From positions 1-64,000 of the forward strand of contig JAEUPJ010000061.1 of the NCBI GenBank assembly GCA_016790285.1: DNA of 64,000 bases. Reading direction: 5' to 3'. Positions 35,141-47,145 of this stretch are shown piece by piece. The notes beneath the pieces are model-generated. The model worked only from the letters and a program-made list of their open reading frames with translations. It did no database searches and was not told the origin of the DNA. Origin of the DNA: Roseateles sp. (GTDB lineage Bacteria; Pseudomonadota; Gammaproteobacteria; Burkholderiales; Burkholderiaceae_C). The position numbers and the translations under genes were made by a program. Each line of letters opens with the position of its first letter. Within the stretch, counting starts at the first letter, position 1.

Positions 35141-35407
35141 TCACGCGGCAATCTTGCGGTGGCTGTCGACGAAGTTCGCCAGCGCGCGAATGCTGGCGAA
35201 GTGGCGGCGGGTCTCGGTGGAATCGGCGGCCATGCTCAGGCCGTAGCGCTTTTGCAGGGCCAGGCCGAGCTCGAGCGCATCGATGGAATCCAGGCCCAGG
35301 CCTTCGACGAACAGCGCCTGCTCGGCGTCGATGTCCTCGGGCTTGAGGTCCTCAAGTTGGAGTGCCGAGATCAGCAGTTCCTTGATTTCTTGTTCCAGCG
35401 CTTGCAT
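35141..35407 (-). CDS. Acyl carrier protein 2 (aryl-polyene)
   Basis: 88 residues. Phosphopantetheine Ser in EGLGLDSIDALELGLALQ. Differs enough from the other ACP (long AADSTETRRHFASIRALANFV third helix) to suggest a separate task, such as priming versus elongation. A strong AAGGGGAG ribosome site precedes the ATG. Its first 56 bases lie inside the 3' end of the PlsC-like gene in another frame. Confidence 0.92.
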   Translation of the reverse strand: MQALEQEIKELLISALQLEDLKPEDIDAEQALFVEGLGLDSIDALELGLALQKRYGLSMAADSTETRRHFASIRALANFVDSHRKIAA

Positions 35408-36209
35408 GACTCCCCTTCGTGACGGTTTTCGGTGGCCTTGTGGGCTCAGAGAAAAACTGGATCAGGCTTTCCGTCAGCCGCCGTGCCGCGCGCCCATGCT
35501 CACCGCCGGCCGCGTCCAGCACGGGCGCAGTGGGCAGGTCGTCGCCGACCTCGATGGTGAAGCGCAGCGGGCGCTTGGCAACAGTCCACCAGGGCTGCCC
35601 CTTGTAGAGACCGAGCGGCTCGCAATGGATACGCACCGGCGTGATGTCGAGTCCGCCGCGCAAGGCGATCTGCGCCGCGCCGCGTTGCATCTTCAGGGCC
35701 TGCCCGGGCTGCGACCGCGTGCCTTCGGGAAAGATGATCAGGTTGCTGCCCGCCGCCAGCGTGTCTGTACAAGCCAGCAACAAATCAGACCCGGGATTGT
35801 TGCAGATATAGCCTGTAGCGCGGACCGGACCCCGCGTGCATGGGTGGGTAGCAAGCGTGGACTTGACCACGCAACTGGCGTTCGGGACGAGCCCGATCAG
35901 GAAGGCGACGTCGATCAGCGTGGGGTGGTTGGCCAGGATGAGCAGGCCGCGGCGCTGGAGCTTCTCCACGCCATGCACTTCATAGCGGATCAGGCCCAGC
36001 AGCCGCATCCAGCCGACGAACAGGCGGAACACGGCCTGCACCACGTCGCGGGCGGCGCGCTGGCGGCGTGCCGGGTCGCGGTAGACCAACGACTGCAGCG
36101 GGAAGACGACCACCCACAGCAGGAATCCGCCCACGCCGAAGCAGGCGAAGGCCAGTGCCGTCGCGAAGATGCGCCAGAGCCGCCCCGGCATGTGTCGCCA
36201 CTCAGCCAT
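35352..36209 (-). CDS. PlsC-like 1-acyl-glycerophosphate acyltransferase
   Basis: 285 residues. N-terminal membrane helices (FATALAFACFGVGGFLLWVVVF), catalytic motif ILANHPTLIDVAF (HxxxxD), and IIFPEGTRSQPG. Likely attaches an acyl chain to a glycerol-type or other lipid anchor. The last 20 or so residues (VTKGSHASAGTRNQ...) are low-complexity and arise from reading over the start of the ACP2 gene, so the functional domain ends near FFSEP. Start overlaps the upstream gene by 8 bases. Confidence 0.85.
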   Translation of the reverse strand: MAEWRHMPGRLWRIFATALAFACFGVGGFLLWVVVFPLQSLVYRDPARRQRAARDVVQAVFRLFVGWMRLLGLIRYEVHGVEKLQRRGLLILANHPTLIDVAFLIGLVPNASCVVKSTLATHPCTRGPVRATGYICNNPGSDLLLACTDTLAAGSNLIIFPEGTRSQPGQALKMQRGAAQIALRGGLDITPVRIHCEPLGLYKGQPWWTVAKRPLRFTIEVGDDLPTAPVLDAAGGEHGRAARRLTESLIQFFSEPTRPPKTVTKGSHASAGTRNQGTADLGTPT

Positions 36210-36924
36210 GGCGGCTCCAGTGCCAGCTGCCCTGCGGGCCGGGCTGGTCCCAGGCGGGGGCATCGCCCGCCAGGAAATGCAGAGTGGCCAGGTCGTCCGG
36301 CAGGCCGGAAGCGGGCGCGCTTGCGGGCGCTCCCGCTCGCAGGCGCAGCCCCGCGCCGGCCGGCTCCAGCAGCACGGCCCAGGCCCGCAGCGGGCCGGGA
36401 TGGGATTCGAAGGACTGGTAGGGCTCGGGCAGTTCGGCCTCGACCGACACAACCAGCACCTGCGGCGCGCCGCCGGCCAGCAGCCCGACCGCTTCGCACA
36501 CGCCGGCCGAGGCGCTCGCCGCCCCGGCGGAGATGGCGCTGTAGTTGGCGGTGTCGCCCCGCGCGATCGAGTACTGGGCGCTGCTGGCGTTGTGCACCGA
36601 CAGGCTGAAGGCGGTGGGCGACAGCGCCTCGCCCTGGCACAACTGGCGCAGCAGGGCGACGGATCGTGCGATCTCGCCCCAACGGGACGTGAACACGACA
36701 GGCCCGGTGGGCGCATCGCCCTGGGCCCACCAGGCCACCTGCAACGCGGCACGCCCGAGCGGGTCGATGCGCCGGCGCGTCATCGCCGGCACTTCGGCCA
36801 ACGGCGCCTGCCCCTCACCGGCAGGCAGCGGCCACGTGGGCGCCGCGAGCCAGCCCTGCCAGGCCTCCGGGGTCGGCAGGCCGGGCGACCAGGCGGCCCA
36901 GCGGCAAACGCGGAAGTCGGTCAT
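36202..36924 (-). CDS. Chain-length-factor-like ketosynthase domain protein (first gene of aryl-polyene operon)
   Basis: 240 residues, the truncated ketoacyl-synthase-like family (Ketoacyl-synt_2) seen in aryl-polyene loci. FTSRWGEIARSVALL and SLSVHNASSAQYSIARGDTANYSAISAGAASASAGV correspond to the N-terminal half of a condensing enzyme without the active Cys motif and without the His half. It probably pairs with a ketosynthase to set chain length. 106 bases separate it from the FHA gene upstream. Confidence 0.82.
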   Translation of the reverse strand: MTDFRVCRWAAWSPGLPTPEAWQGWLAAPTWPLPAGEGQAPLAEVPAMTRRRIDPLGRAALQVAWWAQGDAPTGPVVFTSRWGEIARSVALLRQLCQGEALSPTAFSLSVHNASSAQYSIARGDTANYSAISAGAASASAGVCEAVGLLAGGAPQVLVVSVEAELPEPYQSFESHPGPLRAWAVLLEPAGAGLRLRAGAPASAPASGLPDDLATLHFLAGDAPAWDQPGPQGSWHWSRHG

Positions 36925-36960
36925 CGGAGGCGTGAAGGGGGTGGCTCGAGCGAGGAAGGG

Positions 36961-36989
36961 GCGGATTATCCGCAGCCGCTTCCGCGGCT
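36961..36989 (-). promoter_or_regulatory. Paired palindromes and GATAAT box at the head of the aryl-polyene operon
   Basis: GCGGAT-T-ATCCGC (36961-36973) contains a minus-strand -10-like GATAAT. It abuts the hairpin AGCCGC-TTCC-GCGGCT (36974-36989), which is followed by TTTT on the plus strand. The first palindrome overlaps a promoter core and could be an operator. No good -35 was found. The transcript leader to the first ATG would be about 35 bases. Confidence 0.4.
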
Positions 36990-37030
36990 TTTGGAGTGCA
37001 CAGTCCAGAAAGCCGGGGAAGATTGCCGTC

Positions 37031-38152
37031 TCAACCGGTGAATTCGGCCTGCATCAGCAGGAAATCGTCAGCCAGAAGCGGGGACGCGGCCATGCACCGC
37101 ACCCGGGCAAAGGTCTGCTGCGGCGCATGGCCGCCCGACGGCGGCAGGCACGCCAGCAGCGCCTCGAAGTCGTCCAGCGTCAGCGGCCGGCCGCTGCGGT
37201 CGGGGAAGTCGAACACGCCTTTGTTGAACAGGTGGAGGCGGCTTCCCGGCGGGACCGTGCAAGCCTCCTGCGTGAAGACGGTGCCGGGCAACAGGCCCAC
37301 GGGTGGGTTCAGCGACTCCAGGCGCAGCATCTCGCCGTCGGGCATGCGCAGCAGCGCCGCGTGGTGGCCAGCGCTGGCGTGCTGCAGCACACGGGTGGCC
37401 GGGTCCAGCACGCCGGCCCAGGCGGTGAAGAAAAGTCCCACGTGCGCGCCCAGGCGCCAGCGGTCGTGCAACTGCTGCAACAGCGCCGCCGGGCCGGGGC
37501 TGTCGGCGACTTCGCGCAGCTCCTGCAAGACGCGCGCGGCATGGCGGGCGACATGCTCGGCCGGGCCGTTGACGTCGATGACGACGAAGGCGAGGCGGTC
37601 GCCGGCCAGCGGCAGGACAGCCACGCCCGCGCCCCGCGGCGGCTCGGCCGGGCGGTAGCAGCAGTCGGTGCGCACAGGCCCCTTGGTGAGCGGCGCGGGC
37701 AGCCAGGCGGCGACGGTCAGCTCCCGTTCGGCATCCTCGTACGCGGCGCGCACGAGGCGCTCGGGGGAGAGGAAGTCGTGGCGAAAGAGGTGCTGCCCGA
37801 TGGCGAGCGTGCCACCCGGCGCCAGGTAGGCGTTGCCCGCCACACGCTGGCCGTTGATGTAGCTACCGTTGGTGGAGTTGAGGTCGGTGACCTTGAGCGC
37901 GGGGCGGCCGGCTTCGACGCGCACGCGGCAATGCAGGGCCGAGACCTGCAGCTCCGGCAGCACGAGGTCGGCCGCCGTGCGGCGGCCGATGACCAGGGGC
38001 CGATCACCGATGTCGATGCGCCGGCCGGGCTGCACGCCTTCCAGCACGACGAGGCTGTGGCGCCACTCACCCAGAACGCTGCGCCCAAAAGCACCGAGCG
38101 CGGCAGGGGCCGCGCTCGGTGGGGTGGGGGTGTCGAGCGTCTGCTCGTCCAT
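37031..38152 (-). CDS. FHA domain protein with degenerate SpoIIE/PP2C-like phosphatase domain
   Basis: 373 residues. FHA domain at about 30-135 with PLVIGRR, SALHCRV and DLNSTNGSYING (phosphothreonine-binding residues kept). A PP2C/SpoIIE-like domain follows at about 150-370: AFVVIDVNG (first metal Asp kept), HASAGHHAALL, LFNKGVFDF where YTDGV is expected (Asp replaced by Lys) and LADDFLLM (late Asp kept). Loss of one metal-binding Asp suggests weak or no catalysis. It starts 22 bases after atpC and could be read through from the ATP synthase operon. Confidence 0.75.
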   Translation of the reverse strand: MDEQTLDTPTPPSAAPAALGAFGRSVLGEWRHSLVVLEGVQPGRRIDIGDRPLVIGRRTAADLVLPELQVSALHCRVRVEAGRPALKVTDLNSTNGSYINGQRVAGNAYLAPGGTLAIGQHLFRHDFLSPERLVRAAYEDAERELTVAAWLPAPLTKGPVRTDCCYRPAEPPRGAGVAVLPLAGDRLAFVVIDVNGPAEHVARHAARVLQELREVADSPGPAALLQQLHDRWRLGAHVGLFFTAWAGVLDPATRVLQHASAGHHAALLRMPDGEMLRLESLNPPVGLLPGTVFTQEACTVPPGSRLHLFNKGVFDFPDRSGRPLTLDDFEALLACLPPSGGHAPQQTFARVRCMAASPLLADDFLLMQAEFTG

Positions 38153-38174
38153 CGCGGTGCGCGAGGGAGGCGCC

Positions 38175-38588
38175 TTACTTCTTGAGGAACTTGCGCAGCG
38201 CGGCGATCTGGGCGGCCTGGATGGCCAGCTCGCTCTGGATCGCAGCCTGGTCGATCGAGTCCTTGGCGTTGCGCAGGGCCTCTTCGGCCTGCTTCTTCGC
38301 CTCGACGGCCTTGGCCTCGTCCAGGTCCTTGCCGCGGATGGCGGTGTCGGCCAGCACGGTCACCCGGTGCGGCTGGACTTCGAGGATGCCACCGGCGACG
38401 AAGACGAACTCTTCGCTGCCGTCCGGGCGCTCGATGCGCACGGCACCCGGCTTGATACGAGTGATCAGCGGCGTGTGCTTCGGCAGGATGCCGAGCTCGC
38501 CACTCTCGCCCGGCAGGGCGACGAACTTGGCCTCGCCGGAGAAGATCTGCTCTTCGGCGGAGACCACGTCGACGTGGAGGGTTGCCAT
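38175..38588 (-). CDS. atpC: ATP synthase epsilon subunit
   Basis: 137 residues. Starts [36 protein letters not shown]-type order, the standard beta-sandwich, and ends with the two-helix domain ([18 protein letters not shown]). Inhibits ATP hydrolysis and couples the central stalk. GGAAG ribosome site 7 bases before the ATG. Separated from atpD by 134 bases that hold a long inverted repeat. Confidence 0.96.
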   Translation of the reverse strand: MATLHVDVVSAEEQIFSGEAKFVALPGESGELGILPKHTPLITRIKPGAVRIERPDGSEEFVFVAGGILEVQPHRVTVLADTAIRGKDLDEAKAVEAKKQAEEALRNAKDSIDQAAIQSELAIQAAQIAALRKFLKK

Positions 38589-38614
38589 GTTCAATCTTCC
38601 TTAGCTAACCATTT

Positions 38615-40147
<1,533 letters not shown>

Positions 40148-40176
40148 TCAATTCAAATCTTTGCGTTCGGGCTGGA

Positions 40177-41049
40177 TCAGCCCACCGCGGCCGCGCCGCT
40201 GACGATCTCGGACAACTCTTTGGTGATGGCTGCCTGGCGGGTCTTGTTGTAGACCAGCTTGAGCTCGCCGATCAGCGTGCCGGCGTTGTCGGTCGCGGCC
40301 TTCATGGCCACCATGCGGGCGGACTGCTCGCTGGCCATGTTCTCGGCAACGGCCTGGAAGACCAGGGCTTCCGTGTAACGCATCAGCAGCTCGTCGATGA
40401 CGGTGGCGGCGTCGGGCTCGTAGATGTAGTCCCACGAGTGGCCAGCCTTGTCGGTGGCCATGTCGCTCGCCTTCAACGGCAGCAGCTGCTGGACCACGAC
40501 CTCTTGCTTCATCGTGTTGATGAACTTGGTGTAGCAGAGGTAGACGGCGGAGAGCTTGCCTTCGGCATAGGCGTCGAGCAGCACCTTGACGGGGCCGATC
40601 AGCGTCTCGATGTGGGGCTGGTCGCCGAGCTGCGTGGCGTGGGCCACGACGCGGGCGCCGACACGGTTCATGAAGCCGAGGCCCTTGCCGCCGATGGCGA
40701 CGACGTCGGTCTTCTGGCCGGCCGTTTCCAGCTCGCGCAGCTTGGTGGTGGCGGCACGCAGCAGGTTGGTGTTGAGACCACCGCACAGACCCTTGTCCGT
40801 CGTGACCACGACCATGCCGGCGCCCGTCGCCTTTTCGTTCTTGACGAGGAAGGGGTGACGGTACTCGGGGTTGGCCTTGGCCAGTTCAGCCGCGATGTTG
40901 CCGATCTTCTCGGCGTAGGGGCGGGCCGAGCGCATCCGTTCCTGCGCCTTGCGCATCTTGGATGCGGCGACCATCTCCATCGCCTTGGTGATCTTCTTGG
41001 TGTTCTCGACCGACTTGATCTTGCCGCGGATTTCTTTGCTTGAAGCCAT
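40177..41049 (-). CDS. atpG: ATP synthase gamma subunit
   Basis: 290 residues. Rotor shaft of F1: N-terminal helix [43 protein letters not shown] in the middle and the C-terminal helix [22 protein letters not shown]...[15 protein letters not shown]-type ending. Ordinary family length. Confidence 0.98.
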   Translation of the reverse strand: MASSKEIRGKIKSVENTKKITKAMEMVAASKMRKAQERMRSARPYAEKIGNIAAELAKANPEYRHPFLVKNEKATGAGMVVVTTDKGLCGGLNTNLLRAATTKLRELETAGQKTDVVAIGGKGLGFMNRVGARVVAHATQLGDQPHIETLIGPVKVLLDAYAEGKLSAVYLCYTKFINTMKQEVVVQQLLPLKASDMATDKAGHSWDYIYEPDAATVIDELLMRYTEALVFQAVAENMASEQSARMVAMKAATDNAGTLIGELKLVYNKTRQAAITKELSEIVSGAAAVG

Positions 41050-41105
41050 TCGAACTCCTGGTCAGTGCGGGGCTGGTGGTGAGACGAGCCCCGCGGTCCT
41101 TGGCT

Positions 41106-42659
41106 TTAGGCGAACGACTTCTTGAAGGAAGTGATCGCGGCGTTGAGCTCGGCCTCGGCATCCTTGTCCATCGCCTTGTCGTTTTCGAGCTTGGCGAGGA
41201 GAGCCGCGTGGCTGGTCTTCAGGTACTGGTGCAGGCCGTGTTCGAAGGCGAGGACCTTCTTCACTTCGATGCTGTCCATGAAGCCCTTGTTGGCGGCGTA
41301 CAGCGAAGCGGCCATCAGCGAGATGGACAGCGGCGAGTACTGGGCCTGCTTGAGCAGTTCGGTCACGCGGGCACCGCGGTCGAGCTGCTTGCGGGTGGCT
41401 TCGTCCAGGTCGGAGGCGAACTGCGCGAACGCAGCCAGCTCACGGTACTGGGCCAGGTCGGTACGGATACCGCCGGACAGCGACTTGATCAGCTTGGTCT
41501 GGGCTGCACCACCGACGCGCGACACCGAGATACCGGCGTTGATGGCGGGGCGGATACCGGCGTTGAACAGGTTGGTTTCCAGGAAGATCTGGCCGTCGGT
41601 GATCGAGATCACGTTGGTCGGCACGAAGGCGGACACGTCACCGGCTTGGGTTTCGATGATCGGCAGGGCCGTCAGCGAACCGGTCTTGCCCTTGACCTCA
41701 CCCTTGGTGAAGGCTTCGACGTAGTCGGCGTTCACGCGGGCAGCACGCTCGAGCAGGCGGCTGTGGAGATAGAACACGTCGCCGGGGAAGGCTTCGCGGC
41801 CCGGCGGGCGGCGCAGCAGCAGCGAGACCTGGCGGTAGGCGACAGCCTGCTTGGACAGGTCGTCGTAGACGATCAGGGCGTCCTGGCCGCGGTCGCGGAA
41901 GTACTCGCCCATCGTGCAGCCGGAGTAGGCCGACACGTACTGCATGGCGGCGGATTCCGAGGCGGAAGCCGCGACGACGATCGTGTACTCCATCGCGCCG
42001 GCTTGCTCGAGAGCGCGCACGACGTTCTTGATGGACGACGCCTTCTGGCCGATGGCGACGTACACGCAGGTCATGTTCTGACCCTTCTGGTTGATGATCG
42101 CGTCGATGGCCACGGCGGTCTTGCCGGTCTGACGGTCACCAATGATCAGCTCGCGCTGGCCGCGGCCGACGGGCACCATGGAGTCGATGGACTTCAGGCC
42201 GGTCTGCACGGGCTGGTCGACCGACTTGCGGGCGATCACGCCCGGGGCGACCTTCTCGATGACGTCCGTCATCTTGGCGTTGATCGGGCCCTTGCCGTCG
42301 ATGGGTTCGCCCAGGGCGTTCACCACGCGACCGATCAGTTCGGGGCCGACCGGCACTTCCAGGATGCGGCCCGTGCACTTGACGGTGTCGCCTTCGGAGA
42401 TGTGCTCGTAGGCACCCAGAATCACGGCGCCGACGGAGTCGCGCTCGAGGTTCAGGGCCAGACCGAAGGTCTGCGAGCCGTCGGCGGCCGGCGGGAATTC
42501 GAGCATTTCGCCCTGCATCACGTCGGACAGGCCGTGGACGCGGACGATGCCGTCGGAAACGGACACGACGGTGCCCTGGTTGCGGATGTCCGTGCTGCCA
42601 CCAAGACCCTCGATGCGGCTCTTGATCAGTTCGGAAATTTCAGCGGGATTCAGTTGCAT
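41106..42659 (-). CDS. atpA: ATP synthase alpha subunit
   Basis: 517 residues. Non-catalytic F1 nucleotide-binding subunit: [16 protein letters not shown] start (delta-binding helix), Walker A GDRQTGKT near residue 170, [32 protein letters not shown] and the Arg finger context [13 protein letters not shown]. Full length. Confidence 0.98.
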   Translation of the reverse strand: MQLNPAEISELIKSRIEGLGGSTDIRNQGTVVSVSDGIVRVHGLSDVMQGEMLEFPPAADGSQTFGLALNLERDSVGAVILGAYEHISEGDTVKCTGRILEVPVGPELIGRVVNALGEPIDGKGPINAKMTDVIEKVAPGVIARKSVDQPVQTGLKSIDSMVPVGRGQRELIIGDRQTGKTAVAIDAIINQKGQNMTCVYVAIGQKASSIKNVVRALEQAGAMEYTIVVAASASESAAMQYVSAYSGCTMGEYFRDRGQDALIVYDDLSKQAVAYRQVSLLLRRPPGREAFPGDVFYLHSRLLERAARVNADYVEAFTKGEVKGKTGSLTALPIIETQAGDVSAFVPTNVISITDGQIFLETNLFNAGIRPAINAGISVSRVGGAAQTKLIKSLSGGIRTDLAQYRELAAFAQFASDLDEATRKQLDRGARVTELLKQAQYSPLSISLMAASLYAANKGFMDSIEVKKVLAFEHGLHQYLKTSHAALLAKLENDKAMDKDAEAELNAAITSFKKSFA

Positions 42660-42759
42660 GCTGGTTCTCCAGTCCCTTGCTTGGCCGAACGTCGACTCGT
42701 GTGGAGGTCGAAGGCGGGGTCAGACACGGGGTGATTCGATAGGGGTGCTCAGGCAGTGA

Positions 42760-43293
42760 TCAAGCAGTCAGGGCGACCTTCATGCGCTCCAGCCGGGCCT
42801 TGACGGAGGTGTCGAGCACCTCGTCGCCGACGACGACGCGCACGCCGCCGATCAGGCCAGGTTCCAGATGCACATGGGCGTCCAGCTTGCGGCCGAAGCG
42901 CTTCTCCAGCGAGGCCTTGAGATCGGCGAGCTGTGCATCGCTGATCTCGTAGGCGCTGTAGATCTGCGCATCGGACACGCCCGACGCCGCATTGGCCAGC
43001 ACGTGGTACTGAGCCACGATCTCGGGCAGCGCGGCCAGGCGGCCGTTCTCGACGACGGTCTGCAGGAAGTTCTGCACGCCCGCGGCCAGGGTCTGCTTGC
43101 CCGCCGCGGTCATGACCGCGACGACCTGCTGGCCTTCAGCCTTGGGGTGATCGGCGAACTGGCGCAGATCGGCGTCCTGCGCCACCTGGGCCAGCGCGTC
43201 GAGCTGCTGGCCCCAGGCCGCGAGGTCATGCGACTTGGCAACCTGGAACAGGGCTTCGGCGTAGGGCCGGGCGATGGTGGCGAGTTCAGCCAT
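42760..43293 (-). CDS. atpH: ATP synthase delta subunit
   Basis: 177 residues. Peripheral-stalk subunit joining b to F1: [16 protein letters not shown] start, then the OSCP signature [16 protein letters not shown]-like segment ([20 protein letters not shown]) near the C-terminus. Ends one base before the b-subunit gene end boundary, so the two are tightly packed. Confidence 0.97.
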   Translation of the reverse strand: MAELATIARPYAEALFQVAKSHDLAAWGQQLDALAQVAQDADLRQFADHPKAEGQQVVAVMTAAGKQTLAAGVQNFLQTVVENGRLAALPEIVAQYHVLANAASGVSDAQIYSAYEISDAQLADLKASLEKRFGRKLDAHVHLEPGLIGGVRVVVGDEVLDTSVKARLERMKVALTA

Positions 43294-43764
43294 TTACAGC
43301 TCCGTCTTCAGGCGGGCCAGCAGCTCGGCGTGGACGCCGGCGTTGACTTCGCGCTGCAGGATCTGCTCGGCACCCTTGACGGCCAGCGCAGCGACCTGCT
43401 CGCGCAGGGCTTCACGGGCACGGGAGACCTGCTGCTCGGCATCGGCCTTGGCGGCGGCGAGGATCTTGGCGCCTTCTTCGTCGGCGCGGCCCTTGGCGGC
43501 ATCGACGATGGCAGCGGCACGCTTCTCGGCGTCCGAGATCAGCTTGGCGGATTCGGCCTTGGTCTGGGCCAGTTCCTTGGCGATCTGCGCTTCGGCGCCG
43601 GCCAGCTCGGCCTTGGCCTTGTCAGCGGCGGACAGGCCAGCAGCGATCTTCGCGGCACGCTCGTCGAGCGCCTTGACGATCGGCGGCCACACATACTTCA
43701 TCGTGAACCCGACCAGGATCAGGAACACGATCATCTGAACGATGAGCGACGCGTTAATAAACAC
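43294..43764 (-). CDS. atpF: ATP synthase b subunit
   Basis: 156 residues. One N-terminal membrane helix ([20 protein letters not shown]), then a long Ala/Lys/Glu-rich helix ([40 protein letters not shown]) that forms the stator. Standard length for the Fo b subunit. Confidence 0.97.
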   Translation of the reverse strand: MFINASLIVQMIVFLILVGFTMKYVWPPIVKALDERAAKIAAGLSAADKAKAELAGAEAQIAKELAQTKAESAKLISDAEKRAAAIVDAAKGRADEEGAKILAAAKADAEQQVSRAREALREQVAALAVKGAEQILQREVNAGVHAELLARLKTEL

Positions 43765-43838
43765 GGTGGTGCCTCACAAAGTTTTCGAGGTGCTTGAAGC
43801 CGCCCCCAGGAGTCCGAGGGCGGGGCGGCAACGTCGAA

Positions 43839-44114
<276 letters not shown>

Positions 44115-44175
44115 TTAGAGGGATTAGAGAGGGAAAGGGTAGGAAAAACGAACTGCTGAGGTTGGTGCGCCGCTT

Positions 44176-45051
<876 letters not shown>

Positions 45052-45543
45052 TCATCTGCGGCCGCGCCACGCGAGCGCAAGCCAGTTCACTTTGATGCAC
45101 ACCGCGAGGGTGACCAGCAGGGCTGGCCAGCTCAGGCCCGGCACCACCTTCGGCGCCAGCACCAGCATCGCGATCGATGCACCGATTTTCAAAAATTCCC
45201 AACCCATGAATCCTGCGGCCGCTCCGACCACGGAATCCACGCGCTTTGTCATGCCCCGCGCCAGCAGCATGTTCGGCACCACGACGGCCGCAACGCCGTA
45301 GAGCGCCGAGGCCATGGCCACGCCGGATGCCGTCCACAGCCGGATCACGGCCACGCACAGCAGACCTGCCATCAGCTGCCAACCCAGCACACGCCAGGGC
45401 GACAGCATCGGCAACGCGGACTTCAGCGCGGCCGCCTCCTGCGGGCTCAGCGCCTTGACGGGCGGCTCCTCGTTGTCGTCGTCCCAGCCGCCGGCCGTCG
45501 AAACAGCGGGGGGCCAGGTCTTTCGGGGGCCGTTCTCGGTCAT
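45052..45543 (-). CDS. atpI: ATP synthase assembly protein AtpI
   Basis: 163 residues. Hydrophilic N-terminus (about 1-55) and four helices (LGWQLMAGLLCVAVIRLW, ASALYGVAAVVVPNMLLARG, GWEFLKIGASIAMLVLAP, LPALLVTLAVCIKV-like). AtpI helps c-ring assembly. The start at 45543 (MTENGPRK) is preferred over 45630, which would read across the leader. First gene of the operon. Confidence 0.85.
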   Translation of the reverse strand: MTENGPRKTWPPAVSTAGGWDDDNEEPPVKALSPQEAAALKSALPMLSPWRVLGWQLMAGLLCVAVIRLWTASGVAMASALYGVAAVVVPNMLLARGMTKRVDSVVGAAAGFMGWEFLKIGASIAMLVLAPKVVPGLSWPALLVTLAVCIKVNWLALAWRGRR

Positions 45544-45638
45544 GGCGCCAGATCCTGGGGTGGGCGGCTCAGCTCCCAAACCTACCGGGGGCTGATTGCA
45601 CCGGGATGACGCACAGGCGCCACCCAACAAAGCCCCTC

Positions 45639-45668
45639 ATTATATGTGACGAGTTACACCGGGGTAAA
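45639..45668 (-). promoter_or_regulatory. Promoter of the ATP synthase operon
   Basis: Minus-strand -35 TTTACC (45663-45668), 18-base spacer, perfect -10 TATAAT (45639-45644). It lies 96 bases before the atpI start, in the gap after the SMP-30 gene. It is the best sigma-70 promoter seen in the window, in keeping with a highly expressed operon. Confidence 0.7.
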
Positions 45669-45692
45669 CCGTGACCGACGCCACAAAGGGAT

Positions 45693-46586
45693 TCAGGCTT
45701 GCGTCAGCGTCGCCGGCATGCCTGGCACGTCAACGCGGACTTGCAGCACCGCGCCCGCCAGCGGCTGGCGGGCCAGTTCGTCGGTCGGGCGCTTCTCGCG
45801 GGCGGTCGTGACGAAGAGGGTGTGGCCGTCAGCGCCGCCAAAGGTGGGCATGGTCGGGCAGGTGGCCGGCAGTTCGACGCGAGCCACGACCTCGCCGCTC
45901 GGTGCCAGGCGCAGCAGGCAGCCGCCCTCGAACATCGCCACCCAGTAGCAGCCCTCGGCGTCCATCGCAGCGCCGTCAGGGCGCCCTCCATAGGGTTGGC
46001 CGTCGACCTTCGGGGCGAACTCCGCGAACACGCGGTGCGACGACAGCGCGCCGGTCGCCACGTCGTAGTCGGCTACGTAGATGCGGTGGGCCTTGGTGTC
46101 GCACCAGTGCATGCGCCGGCCATCCGGGCTCCAGGCGATGCCGTTGGTGGTCGTCAGCCCGGGCAGCTGCGCCGAGAACGTGGCGCCATCCAGACGGTAG
46201 AGCGCCGCTTCGGGTGCGCGCGCATCGGAGATGCTGCCGACCCAGAACCGCCCGGCCGGGTCGACCTTGCCGTCGTTGAAGCGCAGCCGGGTCGCGTCGT
46301 AGGGTGGCTCTGCAAGACGCTGCTGGGCGCCGGTCGCCGTGTCCAACGACCACAGGCCGTCACGCCGCGCCACGACCAGCCCGCCCGCCGCCCGCGCGGC
46401 GATGCAGCCGGGCTCCGCGTCCTGGGGCCAGCTGTCCGGCGCATCCGCGCCTGCGCGCCAGCGCAGCACCTGTCGGCCGGGGATGTCGACGGCGTAGAGC
46501 TGCTGCTCGGTGGGATGCCACAGCGGCGATTCGCCGAGCAGGCAGCGGTGTGCGCCCAGGGGCTGGATGTCGTGATGGAGTGCCAT
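45693..46586 (-). CDS. SMP-30/gluconolactonase family hydrolase
   Basis: 297 residues (ATG at 46586; 46595 is an alternative). Six-bladed propeller with metal ligands: LLGESPLW (Glu), RFNDGKVDPAGRFWVGS (Asn), TTNGIAWSPDGR and GRPDGAAMDAEG (Asp). Members hydrolyse sugar lactones in aldose oxidation pathways. No sugar gene is adjacent, so the substrate is open. Only 18 bases separate it from the upstream GNAT gene, so they may be co-transcribed. Confidence 0.85.
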   Translation of the reverse strand: MALHHDIQPLGAHRCLLGESPLWHPTEQQLYAVDIPGRQVLRWRAGADAPDSWPQDAEPGCIAARAAGGLVVARRDGLWSLDTATGAQQRLAEPPYDATRLRFNDGKVDPAGRFWVGSISDARAPEAALYRLDGATFSAQLPGLTTTNGIAWSPDGRRMHWCDTKAHRIYVADYDVATGALSSHRVFAEFAPKVDGQPYGGRPDGAAMDAEGCYWVAMFEGGCLLRLAPSGEVVARVELPATCPTMPTFGGADGHTLFVTTAREKRPTDELARQPLAGAVLQVRVDVPGMPATLTQA

Positions 46587-46604
46587 GCCCGGCACTCTAG
46601 GCCG

Positions 46605-47120
46605 TTATCCGAAGTAACTGGGGCGGAAGGCGCCCAGCTCGGCCTTCAGGTAGTGCGCACCGGGGATGGGGTTGAAGTAGAACGGCGGCACCTCGACGAA
46701 GCCCAGGCTTTCGTACAGGCCACGGGCGGCTTCCATGTCGTCCAGCGTGTCCAGCAGCATCGACGAATACCCGGCTTCGGTCGCCCGGTCCATCAGCGCC
46801 TGGGCCAGCAAACGGCCCAGGCCGAAGCGACGAAAGGCCGGGCGCACGAACAGGCGCTTCATCTCGCAGGCATTGGCGTAGTCGGAATCGGGCAGCGGGC
46901 GGAAGGCGCCGCTGCCGGCCACGGCGCCGTCGACGACGGCCAGCAGCATCAGCCCGCCGGGCGGCGCGTAGGCGCCGGGCAGCCCCGCGAGTTCGTCCTC
47001 GAAGCCCTGGAAATCCAGGTCCACGTCGAGGCTGTTGGCGTACTCGCGCAGGATGAGCCGCGTTTCCTGCCAGTGCTCGGCAGAGTCAGGCGTGATCAGC
47101 TGGATGTCAGGGCCGGCCAT
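46605..47120 (-). CDS. GNAT-family N-acetyltransferase
   Basis: 171 residues. Acetyl-CoA motif RPAFRRFGLGRLLAQALMDRA after the strand CEMKRLFV; then SSMLLDTLDDMEAARGLYESLGF, the usual motif B. Ends with YFNPIPGAHYLKAEL, a pattern of small-molecule GNATs. Substrate unknown. Confidence 0.82.
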   Translation of the reverse strand: MAGPDIQLITPDSAEHWQETRLILREYANSLDVDLDFQGFEDELAGLPGAYAPPGGLMLLAVVDGAVAGSGAFRPLPDSDYANACEMKRLFVRPAFRRFGLGRLLAQALMDRATEAGYSSMLLDTLDDMEAARGLYESLGFVEVPPFYFNPIPGAHYLKAELGAFRPSYFG

Positions 47121-47145
47121 AGGCGCCGCAGTGTAGCCAGGGGCG

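Noticed and set aside
19408-36924. Reading the operon as a fatty-acid synthesis or a type II polyketide cluster
   Set aside because: The COG4648 membrane protein, DUF3261, LolA, MMPL and PlsC/LpxL-type transferases together are specific to aryl-polyene loci.
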